Source: Amphiura filiformis (lineage: Eukaryota > Echinodermata > Ophiuroidea > Amphilepidida > Amphiuridae). From it: a stretch of DNA of 64,000 nucleotides. The DNA lies in the NCBI RefSeq assembly GCF_039555335.1, contig NC_092642.1:22301262-22365261 (forward strand), given 5' to 3'. Shown piece by piece: positions 42,673 to 53,930 of the stretch (positions within the stretch are counted from its first letter, which is position 1; the number at the start of each line of letters is the position of its first letter). The notes below the pieces were generated by a model, which saw only the letters and a list, made by a program, of their open reading frames with translations, was not told the DNA's origin and did not search any database. The translations under genes and the position numbers were made by a program.

Positions 42673-43571
42673 TTACCTGAAATGTTGAAATTCAGTAACC
42701 AATGTTCATTCTATGTGATCCAATTATGCATAATGCACTTACTTGTAAACGTTTCAGCAAACACTGTTGCCTTTGTCAACACTTGACGAGGAATGACATT
42801 TGATTGAATTATAATAAGAATAATTTGGTATATAATTTTACAGAGAGTAAGTGCAATTCAGCTGCAAGTAGGGGCGACTTGGCCTAAATGATGACTAAGT
42901 ATTCTGGTCCTTCGATACCAGGGTCAAAATTCATGGGGAAAAGGCAATTCTCCCCAATTCTCCCAAAATAGCTAGCCCCCATGGAAAAAAAATTGTCACT
43001 GGCAAAATACACATGAGGGCTATTTTGATTGGAATCGGAATCTGTCAAAAATAGCTATTCAAAAAAGTATTTTGAGGGCTGCCCGGAACATACATTCATT
43101 TGCCTTAGACCTTACGGCATAATCCTTCATATAAAAACAATAAAATTTATTAAACTCATTGTATGCATTCAGATTTTTGATGATTCACAGTTGAGTTCTC
43201 CATACACCATGATTTGAAGTCACAATGAACATCTCCAGAATGCAGTTGCTGTAACTGTCCAGTTCACTTCAAGTTGACATCACTGATTACAACCTAGTTG
43301 TGAAAATTCAAAAAATTAGATTTTAAAATTGAGCAGCTTTTAATAAGAGAATTTTTCAAAAAGATTTGCGTGAATCAAAGTTGATTCTTGCAAACGCTTG
43401 TAGTTTACACAGAAGATGACTTGCTGGAATCAAATGATTCCCGCAAATTTATTCTGCAAGAATCAATATTGATTCGCGCACTGTTCGGTTTTTATTTGGC
43501 GGAAATTATTCGGCTTTTGTTACTGCGCGCATCAAAGTCCTTCTCACGATTATGTAAATTCAAGCGTGCAC
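42673..43571. other. No gene seen
   Basis: AT-rich. CAATTCTCCCCAATTCTCCC near 42946 is a short direct repeat. TGATTC / GAATCAA words recur around 43360-43480 (AATCAAAGTTGATTCTTGC, GAATCAAATGATTC, AGAATCAATATTGATTC), forming several small palindromes. No coding support. Confidence 0.45.
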
Positions 43572-44109
43572 CAGGGCTGTCAACTCTCACGCACTGGCTG
43601 GGAGTCTCACGCATTTGGTCATTTTCTCACGGTCTCACACCAAGGTTGTATAATCTCACACCTAGTAAATCTCACGCAAAGAGCTGTAAAATGAGTAACA
43701 TCTGATGCATCGTAAAAATAATTTGATGTCCCTACCCCCCCACCCCCAATCACACACACAATTTTTAGATTCTCAAACGTGGCTTACATAGCCATGGGTC
43801 AAAATGAACAGTGTATTTGCAAAAATAATTCTTCCCGTAATGGAAGTGTCTCAAGCCTACAGTCTGTCCACATGTACAAACCAAATTTGTGGCATCGGGG
43901 TCGATGCTTTGTGTCACACGCGAATGTGACGCGTAAGGAGCGTGGTGCGCTCAAGAATACAAATCACAAGCAGCAGTTGATGCGCCAAAGAAACTGAAAT
44001 AAGTATTCTCATACCTCCAGTTTCCGAGGTCTATTTCCCGGGGTCTATTTACTTTGTACTTAAGTTAAAGTGGACAGACTGTAGCAATTCCAAAAAGTTG
44101 ACAGCCCTG
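43572..44109. mobile_element. MITE with CAGGGCTGTCAAC termini, copy 2, split by a TA-flanked MITE
   Basis: Seen: starts CAGGGCTGTCAACTCTCACG and ends AAAAAGTTGACAGCCCTG. The flanks GCGTGCAC (43564-43571) and GCATGCAC (44110-44117) match at seven of eight positions. Contains TCTCACGC repeats like copy 1 (32365-32669) plus a nested element at 43860-44081. Confidence 0.87.
43860..44081. mobile_element. Tc1/mariner-like MITE, TA target duplication
   Basis: Seen: starts CAGTCTGTCCAC and ends GTGGACAGACTG; TA at 43858-43859 and 44082-44083. 222 bp, no ORF from a transposase. A similar single end (TACAGTTTGTCCAC) is near 14236. Confidence 0.82.
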
Positions 44110-45735
44110 GCATGCACCGATCATTACATAATGCATAACTAGCGTAAACATTGCGCCCAACCGCATACAAGCCATTCTATAGGTAACCCAGGCAAACCTT
44201 AGTTAACACATTTGCTGGTCAGCCAAATTCGCCGACAATGTCAATGCATTTTTACATAGAAATTTAAAACTTGTGCCCGAAGAAAGAAACCTACATAAAT
44301 ACGTTTTCTATACTTCACTTGACCCAAATATATAATATTTTATGGTGATAAGTCACCCAGACATGGAATTTCAGAGGATTTTGATAGCAGTTCCATTAAA
44401 AAAAGCTGCTATCGCCATGAGACTAAGATCTAGAAACACCCCCGACATGCCGTTTTGGGGAATTTTGCTAGATGAATCTTTTTGATGAAAGTCAGGCTTT
44501 GACAAGATGTAACTTTGCTACGGAAAGTGCTATGAAAAAAAGGTTTTCAGTTTTGGCTTTGCTTACTCAAGGGCTTTAATTTGATATGTAAAATGATGCA
44601 GTTTGATGGCAAATTTGAATTCACCTAGGATACCTACATTCTATATCATTACACGGTGTTATTTTTTCCGCCTTATATAAACCAAACAAACTAAATATAT
44701 TTATTTTATTGCACCCGTGGTAGGCCTATTTAGGAGTCTAGCCTAGCATGCCTAGCCTCCGAACATGCGAATACTATCAATCATGCTATCGTTTTGCTTT
44801 GAAATTCAGTCAATCATGAGTCTTGACACTGTTCTTACCCGTAAAAGATATGGCCTGTACACAATGAAGTAATCATGCACATCCTATGTATGTTTCAATG
44901 ACACTTGAATACCATGCTTACCGTGATTAAAATCCGAGGCAGTCGGTACTGTAGTTTGTACGGTGTGAATGCATGTCATCACTGTGGTGAGTGGTGACGA
45001 TCTTTCCTCCTCAAAATCAAGGCAACTATTATGACTTGACGGCTGCAAATGGTCTCAGTGTGTTGCAAATATAAAAGTGTTTCCCATGAATACTTTCAAA
45101 GACATATACATCATCGCAAAGTTCATTAAAAGTGAAAATTTGAGAAATATGTAATGGCGATAACAACGGTAACTCAAAATTGACGGCAAAGAAGGTTTAA
45201 AACGGGGATCCGATCCGCTTATGAAAAAATGAAGACGCTGTCGCGACGAGTGGATTTTAGCTGATTTTGTAGCTAGTTGTTAATTTGTTTGTTCGCTACA
45301 TACAGGGAACTTAAAATAAACTGCCGAGTACTGGTTAAGCGTCAGATCAGGGCTCTGAAGTGTTTATCAGGTTTATGATTCGCGTCTCGCAGCAAGCAAT
45401 GACGTAATCAAAATCTACTAAATATTCATATTTCACTGCTCCTGTTTTAGAACGTTGTTTGCTCCAGTCCTCAATACAGCACAGTGGAGCGGCCGTGCGT
45501 GAGTATTCGAGGACTGGAGGATCGAGTCTATAGTGAAGCTAATATGAAGGAGCTGACCTGTAGCCAATGTTTAACAGTGTGTTCTAGCATAGACTCTAGT
45601 TCTAGCAATGTGTTAATTCATCAACCATAGTACAGACAGAAACACTGAAATGTATTACACCTGTTGCCTAACAGAATTAATAGCATTGCCAAGGTCAAGG
45701 TACAAGATCAAGGTTAAATCTAGGAGGCAACCTGC
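44110..45735. other. Low-repeat DNA; possible regulatory or exon-like patch near 45420-45560
   Basis: Few repeats seen between 44120 and 45700. At 45455-45520, CTCCAGTCCTC and GAGGACTGGAGG form an inverted pair around a CpG-containing patch (GGAGCGGCCGTGCGTGAGTA) with a donor-like GTGAGT; TGACGTAA, a CRE-like site, lies at 45400. This is suggestive only. Confidence 0.35.
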
Positions 45736-45746
45736 CAAGGAAATTA

Positions 45747-46130
45747 CCCGGGGGGGCCACTCAAATATGACAGTGTACGCATGCGTGACCAAATTTTTTT
45801 CAAACACCCCCTAAACGAGTTTTACCCTACCAGCAAATTTAGCCCCTTAATAAGGTAATTTAGTGTAGAACTTACCCCTAATGAGTTTTTGGCTGGTGAA
45901 AATGCAACAAATGTACCCTTTTTGGACTCATAATTTACCAAAAATTTGAAAAGGTACCCTAAACAAGTTGTCCAGTTTCAGAAAACTACCCTTATTCTTG
46001 AAAATCACTGTTTTTAGACCCTAAACGCGTCACGCCACAGAACTTGCCTTGCCTAAAAAAACACCCCCTTTTACTTGTTTTTTTGGTCACGCATGCGTAC
46101 AGACCATTTATGTGAGTGATCCCCCCCGGG
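45747..46130. mobile_element. MITE with CCCGGGGGGG ends and GCATGCGT arms
   Basis: Seen: CCCGGGGGGG at 45747 then GTACGCATGCGTGACC; on the right TTGGTCACGCATGCGTAC and CCCCCCCGGG ending 46130. GGAAATTACC is present at 45739-45748 and 46130-46139, so a 7-8 bp target duplication (GAAATTA) is likely. The interior has loosely repeated TACCCT / CCCCTAA / AAACGAGTTTT units. Confidence 0.78.
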
Positions 46131-47237
46131 GAAATTACCTCTCAACTTACAGAAATTTAATCAGGTTGAGGTGATTTAATGGCTATCATTAAATTCTCAG
46201 TTTTCATCTTGCTGTATAATAAAATGTTATTTTGACAACCACTTTTGTCAATGGTATGGCAGATCTGGTCAAATTGAGATAGGAGAATTGTTTGATCAGA
46301 CCATAGAGTCATAGACAGTGAAGGAGAGATCTGTAGCCAGGATTTTATTTTTATTGGGAGGAGGGATAAGGCCAATCAAAGTCGATTTTCAGTTTCCCGT
46401 CACCCGCCCTCACTTCATTTTCTGACCCTCATTTGAATTCATTATTGTGATTTTCCAAAAAATACCAATAAAAACTGGTTATATTTGCAAAAAAAATGAT
46501 GAAACCCATTTATTTTTTGTGGAAAAATCAAAATCAAAACATACATTTTGCTGTCAACCTTGCAGACTCTTTTTAATATACTTTTGAATTTCATTTGGGC
46601 TAAACATCCATCTTCAAGTGAGTGAGCGGTAAATAACAACACATTTTACATGCGTGTTGGTCATATAATGAAAGGCAGAAAAATAATGAATAATGCATAA
46701 TGAAAAAGTTACCTCACTTGTTTTCAGAAATTATGTGACGGGAAACTCAAAATTGACTGTTAGTGGCCTAAGTGCAGGACATCCAAAATGAGGACCTTTT
46801 TCTTTGCATAAATATGTGCCTTTTAACTTAGTGCCCCCAAAGAGAATTTTTGGTACTTTTTAAACATTTTCACTCCAAACGGTGGACCCTAAGTAAATTT
46901 GAGTTCCAATTTAGTCCCTTTTTGATCACATTTGACATAATAATTATGTTCACAAAAAAGTGAACTTTTGATAGATTTGGAGAGTGTATTCCACCCTTGC
47001 ACCCCCATATGACTAAAAGGCTCAGTTAAAATAGTAGAGATGTGCCTTCTTTGGGTGTGTTTTTGGTAAATTTTGTAGGAAATGTATGAAATATTCTGGA
47101 GAACTGACTACATGTAGGTGACAGTGAAGTGTGGTCACAGGGAAGACTTGCCTCCTCGGATGACCAGGTAGAAACAGTCACTGGGTTTTGGTAGTTCTCG
47201 GGGTATTTCGTGTTTCGTACAGATTGCCACAGTCAAT
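46131..47237. other. No gene; one more inverted-repeat element and repeat debris
   Basis: 46380-46765 is an inverted-repeat element (separate entry). 46790-46990 is GGACC..TTTTT-type debris. The rest is unremarkable. Confidence 0.45.
46380..46765. mobile_element. MITE with GAGTTTCCCGTCAC ends
   Basis: Seen: GTCGATTTTCAGTTTCCCGT then CACCC on the left; ATGTGACGGGAAACTCAAAA then TTGAC on the right, about 25 bp inverted with a few mismatches. The interior is AT-rich. Target duplication not resolved. Confidence 0.68.
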
Positions 47238-48536
47238 AAAAATTCCCTTTAAAAGGGAAGGCCAGCCTCAATGCAGAAGAGGTCTTGTAAATAGTTTGGG
47301 TCACCGTGAAAGGCATTTTTTAGGATCACGCTTACATCCATGTTACATGACAGTCCACCAAACCATCAATGGTGAGAACATGCACACTGAAACAGCAAAA
47401 AACATTAACTCCTATAACTCCTATCAACTCTTTAATTCATTACTCCAAATTGTTCTGTATTTTTGTCTTTACTGCTCTTTACCCATGCTTATTATTAAAA
47501 TCAAGAAATACACTGCAGTTGTTAGTTAATTCTCTATGTAAACTCAACTTACATGCACATTTTAATTTAAAATGATTTTATATTATTTTGCAATGTATAG
47601 TTTACTATGAAGCAGATAGTGGCAAGCACATGATAAAGGACTGATCATTCACTACAATCTTCACTTTTAAACTGTATTTTTTGAATGTGTTGATTGTTAG
47701 TCCGAAACTCCTGCAAAGCTATGGAAATGGCATCTTACTTATACTCCATTCTGTAATAGTCTGCATTGTGTGTTTTCTCAGTCTTCAATCATTTTGTTGA
47801 ATGTAATTTTATGAATCAAATAAAAAGGATAGAAAGTGGCCTCACTTTAGTTATGTGTCATTTTACAGTATTTATAATTTATAAAGTAAGACACTAATTT
47901 ATTTATTTTCTATAAGTGCATGTCAAAATATGGGATATATTGTTCAATATTATAGCTAGCCCCTAAAAACTTTATTTTCCATCGGATTTTTCCCATTAAA
48001 AAGACAAAACTGATGTTAAAGATAGCAATAATATCATCAATAACATTTTGAGTCATTTTTATCCCGTTTTTATCCATAAAACGATACAGGATAGGATAGA
48101 TAATTACTTTGACTTCAATGTGGTCCATATAATGAAGATTTTGATTCTACAACATTATTAGATCTGTTATCAACATATCAATTATGCACTCACAGGCAAC
48201 CAAACATCATGCTATGCTCAGTACTAGTCCACTGATATGACCTCGTTCCAGTGATCATTCCCCGCTAATTACTGATATGACCTCGTTCCAGTGATCATTC
48301 CCGCTAATTATTAATTCAAACATAACTTTGGCAATACTCAATCGTTTTCGTTCGTTGAAACGGAAAACACACTTTCTTTTCCTTGCAAATCGAATTAGCA
48401 GACATCAAAAACATTTCCACCACAAGAAGTAAAAAAAATAATTCATACCAATAGAAGAAGGCTATAATCTTAGCTAATCTTTAGTGTACACAAATCCCAT
48501 CTAAGAATTAGATACCAGCCCTATGGGCTGGCGAAA
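47238..48536 (+). mobile_element. Double-hairpin-ended element, copy A
   Basis: Seen: the left end is ATAAAAATTCCC with a hairpin TTCCCTTTAAAAGGGAA at 47243-47259. The right end is a hairpin CCAGCCCTATGGGCTGG at 48515-48531 followed by CGAAAA. The two ends are not inverted repeats of each other. The interior is AT-rich with no convincing ORF; near the right end is TCGTTTTCGTTCGTTGAAAC. A 36-bp direct repeat (TGATATGACCTCGTTCCAGT..) lies at 48234-48305. Copies: B (62021-63357, inverted), C (50575-53058), D (60564, fragment). Superfamily not assigned. Confidence 0.85.
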
Positions 48537-48539
48537 AGC

Positions 48540-49635
48540 TGTATCTAGTAGGGCTAATTCGGAATCAACAGAAAGATATGCCAGGGTGATTAAAGACAAA
48601 ACATATGATTCAGTGTTCCTTCATACATGCATCATCAGGAGATATGGTTCCCTGTCCTGCAAAGGTCATTTAAGGTGAGAAAGGGGCTAGACCACCTGTT
48701 ATGGTCAATGGTAAGGCTATTATCTCAGTGTCAATGATTGGCAACCTGGCTATCTAGGGACTGACTTGTCATATTATTGCTATGATTGACACTTGCTCTG
48801 ATCATCTGCCTTGTTAGCAGCATTGGTCCATGTAGTTATGCTAGCAGTGACATTGTCAAGGGGGGGGGGGGCAAGGGGGCAGCTTCCACCATGTGAGAAG
48901 TCTTGCCCCCCCCCTGTGAGAAGTCTTTTTTTGTAATTTTTAGCCCATTTTGACCATTATTGCCCAAGTTTGCCCCCTGGAAATTTGCCTTGCCCCTCCC
49001 TCTCTGAAAAAGTCCTCGCTACGTGACTGTATGATGATAGTGTGACAAATAATAAAGTAGGTGACATTCTGAAAGGTTTGAGCTGATACAATGTTTACAG
49101 CCCGGGTTAACAGAGACATGAAGAGTTTGCCGGGAGATTTACATAACCAGGGGTTTTACCGGTGTAACAGTATTTTTTTCTCCAACAGCATGTTTCTACT
49201 GGGGGTCATTTGCGATACCGTGCCGTTATGCTGTGTATTGGCGGGTAACAAGCCCAGTAGGATTTGCCTGTGAAGTACACGTCTTTGTGATCCACCCATT
49301 TAAGCGGATCATGCATTGCCAGGTCAAAGCATGTGATCTATGCAGTAGAAACAAGTTGTCGAATATCTCCTTTTTTCTCACTATACACCTGATGAAAATA
49401 ACACAGGAAACTTGTCCTTTTATCTGTGTCATTGTTGTCTTGTAGTGTTTGTTTTGTTTTGTCCTTTTTGGTGTTTAAAAAAAATATATATATTTATCAT
49501 AAAATCAGCCATTTGTTATTTTGTGAACTGAAATTTGTTAATAAACCATAGACAGTAACACCATGGCTGTCCAAAGATAAAAAAAAAAAAAAAAAAAAAA
49601 AAGTTGTTGAATATCCTGGGTCATGCATGATGGCT
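48540..49635. other. No gene; a degraded G-run MITE
   Basis: 48843-49028 starts CAGTGACATTGTC and ends GCTACGTGACTG, with GGGGGGGGGGGGC and TTGCCCCCCCCC inside; the flanks TATGCTAG and TATGATGA agree at five of eight. An A-run of about 24 lies near 49580. Confidence 0.5.
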
Positions 49636-49638
49636 AAA

Positions 49639-50151
49639 CAGTCCGGTCCGACTGCCTGATCAGGAAGTACTGCCAAATCAGGCAGCATGTTGCCGAGTTA
49701 GGCAACACAGGCTTTGGTAACCCTTCCGAATTCGACAGACTAAGGACTAAATTGTTCATGGTGATTTTATAAAAGATCGGGGAAATTTTACTTTGACACA
49801 CATGAGCTACATGTAAGTTGACAATTTTTCACCGGGCGAAAAAAAAATTCCACCGGGAGAAAAATAATTTAAATAACAAAACAATTTTTAACGTTTTTTA
49901 AAAAATTTGATTTAAATATGCAAATTAACTTTATTTTAACTAAAATTGATGAAAAATTACTACTAATTGTACATTCATTGATAATTTTATATATTTTACC
50001 TACTTCTTTACTCTAAACCAAGAAATAATGGTATATTAAAAGATGCTCTATTTGAAATAGAGCATTGCATTGTGGGATACCATACTGCCTGACTCGGCAA
50101 CATACTGCCTGATTCGGCAGTACTTCCTGATCAGGCAGTCGGACCGCACTG
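49639..50151. mobile_element. Inverted-repeat element rich in CTGCCTGATCAGG motifs
   Basis: Seen: starts CAGTCCGGTCCGACTGCCTG and ends CAGGCAGTCGGACCGCACTG. Arms of about 80 bp continue with ATCAGGAAGTACTGCC, CAGGCAG and TGTTGCCGAGT, with a small shuffle of sub-blocks between the arms. 513 bp. CTAAA flanks both sides (49634-49638, 50152-50156), a possible 5-bp duplication. AT-rich interior, no transposase. Confidence 0.87.
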
Positions 50152-50195
50152 CTAAAAGTGCAAATTACTTCTACCAGGGATATTCTACTTGAATA

Positions 50196-50399
50196 CAGGG
50201 GCGGATCCAGGAATTTTCAACGGGGGGCGCCCACTCAAAGTCAGGCGCTGATCTGCAAAAATACATAAAGTCAGGCGCCCCTCTGCAAAAATACATAAAG
50301 TCAGGCGCCGCTCTGCAAAAATACATAAAGTCAGGCGCCACTCTACAAAGATTAGAGGGGGGCGCACGCCGGGTGCACCCCCCTCTAAATCTGCTCCTG
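50196..50399. mobile_element. Small element with CAGGGGCGGATCCAGG end and internal 31-bp repeats
   Basis: Seen: starts CAGGGGCGGATCCAGG and ends CTAAATCTGCTCCTG; GAATA on both sides (50191-50195, 50400-50404). Contains four tandem units of about 31 bp. A diverged relative is at 34206-34340. The termini are partly inverted (CAGGGGCGGAT / ATCTGCTCCTG). Confidence 0.75.
50237..50350 (+). repeat. 31-bp tandem repeat, about four units
   Basis: Seen: AAGTCAGGCGCCCCTCTGCA then AAAATACATA, repeated with changes in the two bases after GGCGC. No spacers between units. Confidence 0.9.
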
Positions 50400-51039
50400 G
50401 AATAGGTTCCTTCTTGATACTATAAACTTGAAAGTCTGTAAATTGCTGCATTATACTTTATAAGCTTTTATACAACACTGGCAGCATGTGCAACTAGGCC
50501 TTTCATGAAGTAACATGGAATTGGATATGACTGTACTTATGGTTGGTTATATTTTGGCTAGACCCACTGATAAATAAAAATTCCCTTTAAAAGGGAAAGC
50601 CAGCCTCAATGTAGAAGAGGTCTTGTAATTAGTTTTGGTCAATGTGAAAGGCATTTTTAGGATCACGGCTTACTACATCCATGTTACATGACAGTCCACC
50701 AAACCATCAATGGTGAGAAGATGTACACTGAAACTGCAGAAAACATTAACTCCTAATCTCCTGTCAACTCTTTAATTCATTATTGTTCATTATTATTAAT
50801 TCATTATTGTTCTCTAAATTGTTCTGTTCTGGTTTTATTTGTCTTTTCAGCTTCTTACCCACGATATTTCAATTTCCAATTTTTTAATACCATAACTTAC
50901 GAACTCAATTTCTTCGCTTAGGAATGTCCGATTTTTTTGGGGAAAACGGCGTTGTGGAGCAAAATAGCTCTTTATGTGAAAGCCTCCAAATTTATAAGCT
51001 GTCCAAAAGATGTCTGTTTTTGACATGATACGCCACATT

Positions 51040-51418
51040 TCTTAAAGACCCATTCAGTGATCCCAGTGCAAGAGTAAAAAATTAAAATTGTTTATAAATT
51101 GCTTAAAAGAGAAGGATAGGCCTAAGTCATTCAAATTGTCATTTGGTATTTTTGAAATGCCAAATTTGGCAAAAATGAAGAAAACAGCAGTACTGACTTA
51201 GTTCAAGCCCCGCCATTCAAATACTTGTAGCTAATTTTAGATACTGTCAGTATCTAAAAATACAGATTCGTGTAAAATGTCTTATTTTGTCTTAAATAGG
51301 CCTACACGGCTTTTGGCTGAACCATTTGCAGACTTAGCACATGTAGGTACGGTACCAAAATTTTGATGATTTTTACGATCGTCCGGATGAGCAAATCACT
51401 GAATGGGCCTTTAATATT
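51040..51418. mobile_element. MITE with AAAGACCCATTCAGTGATC ends
   Basis: Seen: TTAAAGACCCATTCAGTGAT on the left and ATCACTGAATGGGCCTTTAA on the right are inverted ends. The middle has TACTGTCAGTATCTAAAAAT hairpin-like sequence. Inserted in copy C. Confidence 0.75.
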
Positions 51419-51688
51419 AATAATAGATAAGCTGCCTTTAAAAATATTATTGACAATGTTGAGAGTAGGAATTACCTTGAAAAATGTCTCAAAAATACAA
51501 CATGCCAGTTATATTCCGGTCTGAAACGATCAGACAATATTTTAAACATTAATAACATCATAAACCCAAATCGTGAAAAAATCACCCCGGTAGATTTTTG
51601 GCTATTTCTCCATTTACGATCCTGCCCAAAAGTGTCTGCTTTCGATATACCACGTCACAAATACTACACTGCACTGACTGCAGGTTTT

Positions 51689-51977
51689 AGTTAAAAGGGC
51701 ATTTCGTGATCCACAGCATCATCCCCTAACTTTTCTCAAAAAAAGTTGAGATTTTTATATCACTGGAAACCTCTGGCTACTTAATGTTTATGTACAAAAT
51801 ATTTCTTGCAGATTAATTCGTTTAGCAAAGTAATCGTGAAATTTGTCTACACATAACCATGCATAACTCGTAAAGGCAAAATCGAATCAACTGAAATTTT
51901 TAGAATAAGCTTTTTTGTGGATATCTACTGAAAAATGTCATAAAAAGAGGATGCTAGGATCACGAAATACTCCTTAA
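51689..51977 (+). mobile_element. MITE of the CTTTAAAGGAG..GATCC family
   Basis: Seen: TTAAAAGGGCATTTCGTGAT on the left and GGATCACGAAATACTCCTTAA on the right; interior shared with 28083-28426 (CACTGGAAACCTCTGGCTAC, ATTTCTTGCAGATTAATTCG). Inserted in copy C. Confidence 0.78.
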
Positions 51978-53059
51978 ATTCGCCATATAACATAATATAA
52001 ACTCACCTTACATGTACATTTTTTATTTTAAAATAATTTGATATTAATTAGCAATGTATAGTTTACTGTATGATAGATGGTGGCAAGAACATTTATAAAG
52101 GACTGATTACTCACTGCAACTTCACTCTTGTGTGTTTTGACTGTAAGTTTATGAATCAAATAAAAAAGATAGAAAGTAGCTTCACTTACGTTATGTGTCA
52201 TTTTATTTATAACATAGAAGTTATTAAATTAATAAAGTAAGACAATTTATTTATCTATAAGTGCATGTCAAATGGGTACATTGTTCAATACTATAGGCCT
52301 ACATGCATAAATTATGCCCATATTATAGCTAAGCCCTAAAAACTTTATTTTGCATCGGATTTTTCCCGTTGAAAAGGCAAAACTGATGTTCATGATAGCA
52401 ACTATTTCATCAATAGCATTTTGAGTCATTTTTATCCATAAAACGACACAGGATAGGATAGATAATTACTTTGACATCAATATGGTCCATATGATGAAGA
52501 TTTTGATTCTTAGATCTGTTATCAACATGATATCACGCTGTTCAGTGGTCAAGGACCCCGGTCAAAGACACTGAAATGACATACTTTTCTTCTGCTGACC
52601 ATATGATGCTGTATATTAACTATTATTGTTACATTTTAGGCCTATACATAAAACTTTTGAAGTCATATTAATTCAAACATAACTTTGGTAATACTCACTC
52701 GTTTTCATTCGTTGAAACGGCAAAACATACTTACTTTTCCTTACACATCAAATTAAAATATTTTTAAAAAAATTCAACCACAAAACGTTTTAACAAAAAG
52801 TCATTCCAATACCAATAAACGTATAATATTTAAGCCATAAATAATTCAAATATAACTTTGGAAATACTCACTGCGTTTTCGTTCGTTGAAACGGCAAAAC
52901 ATACTTACTTTTCCTAACAAATCGAATTAAAATATTTTAAAAAAATTTAACCACAAAAGTAAAAAAAAAAAATCATTCCAATACCACTAAAATATAATCT
53001 CTTGAGTAAACTGACCCCAAACCTGAAACAGGTACCAGCCCCGAATGGGCTGGCGAAAA

Positions 53060-53925
53060 ATGCAATTTTGGTGGACTGTGGATTTACCAAAACTCTTGGG
53101 CTAGCCTTACACCATGAGCTGCCATGCTTGGACATTTAAATTAAGAATAGAATGGTGATGCCTTGCACTCGCCGAAAACAGTTTGCCATACTACCGGTTT
53201 ATCTGTAAAAATCTATGCATTGTGCAAGACACAGCTTCCTGGTCTCATTAGAAATGTGCTAGATAACCATAAACGGTGGATTGGATCATGATCATTGTTT
53301 TTTTTTACCCAGAAAATAGTGGGTCAAAAAAGCAGGCTATATGCTCAGTAGAAAGACTCTGCAACACAAAAACCTCTCTGTTACCATAGACAGCACACGT
53401 GATATAAAATTTGTGCGAGGGAGGCAAAGCAACTGTCCAGGAGGCAAAATTTGATGAAAACGGTTAAAAAATGGGCTAAAAAGTACAAAAAAGGCCTAGA
53501 AATCTTAAATATCAGGGTGGCCAGCATCACACATGGAGGGGGGAGCAAGACTTCTCACAGGGGTGGGGAGCCATAGCTATGCCACTGAAGTCTGCCATTT
53601 TTCATAAAACAAAGAATTATATAGTCTTTTAGTCCTTATCCATTCAACAGGTTGAGTGTGTACATTGCACATTTCCTGCGCTTTCACTACCAATTTAAAG
53701 TTATATCCTTAATAAGCTGACTATTGATGAATACTCAATAGATTGGCTACTTCACAATGAACATGGATTAAAAGATTTCTTAACATCAAGTCAAAGTTAT
53801 TAACTTGTTATTACAAGATATTTAAACACTTATTGAGTCATCGTTAGTAAGGCGTGAGGAAAATGATACTTTTAAGTATCTTATAAAGATGCTATTTTCT
53901 TTAGTGTTGTAAATAAACTTCTCAA
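53060..53925. other. No gene; repeat fragment at 53400-53590
   Basis: 53450-53560 matches 36380-36470 (AATCTTAAATATCAGGGTGG, CCAGCATCACACATGG). It ends with GCCATAGCTATGCCACTGAA, a common G-run element end. Otherwise unremarkable. Confidence 0.5.
53540..53600. other. Single end of a GCTATGCCACTG-type element
   Basis: AGCCATAGCTATGCCACTGA at 53570-53589 is a diverged GCTACGCCACTG right end. No left partner was found close by, so this is probably a remnant. Confidence 0.4.
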
Positions 53926-53930
53926 AAAAA

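Larger units (their letters stand above)
50575..53058 (+). mobile_element. Double-hairpin-ended element, copy C (interrupted)
   Basis: Seen: left hairpin TTCCCTTTAAAAGGGAA at 50581-50597; right hairpin CCAGCCCCGAATGGGCTGG at 53035-53053 followed by CGAAAAA. About 1.15 kb longer than copies A and B because of foreign DNA between about 50850 and 51980, including two MITEs (51040-51418, 51689-51977). Near the right end a segment with TTCGTTGAAACGGCAAAACA is duplicated (52665-52745 and 52845-52930). Confidence 0.82.

Noticed and set aside
50237..50350. CRISPR-like short regular repeats
   Set aside because: Units of about 31 bp follow each other without spacers and lie inside a small transposon-like element in animal DNA.
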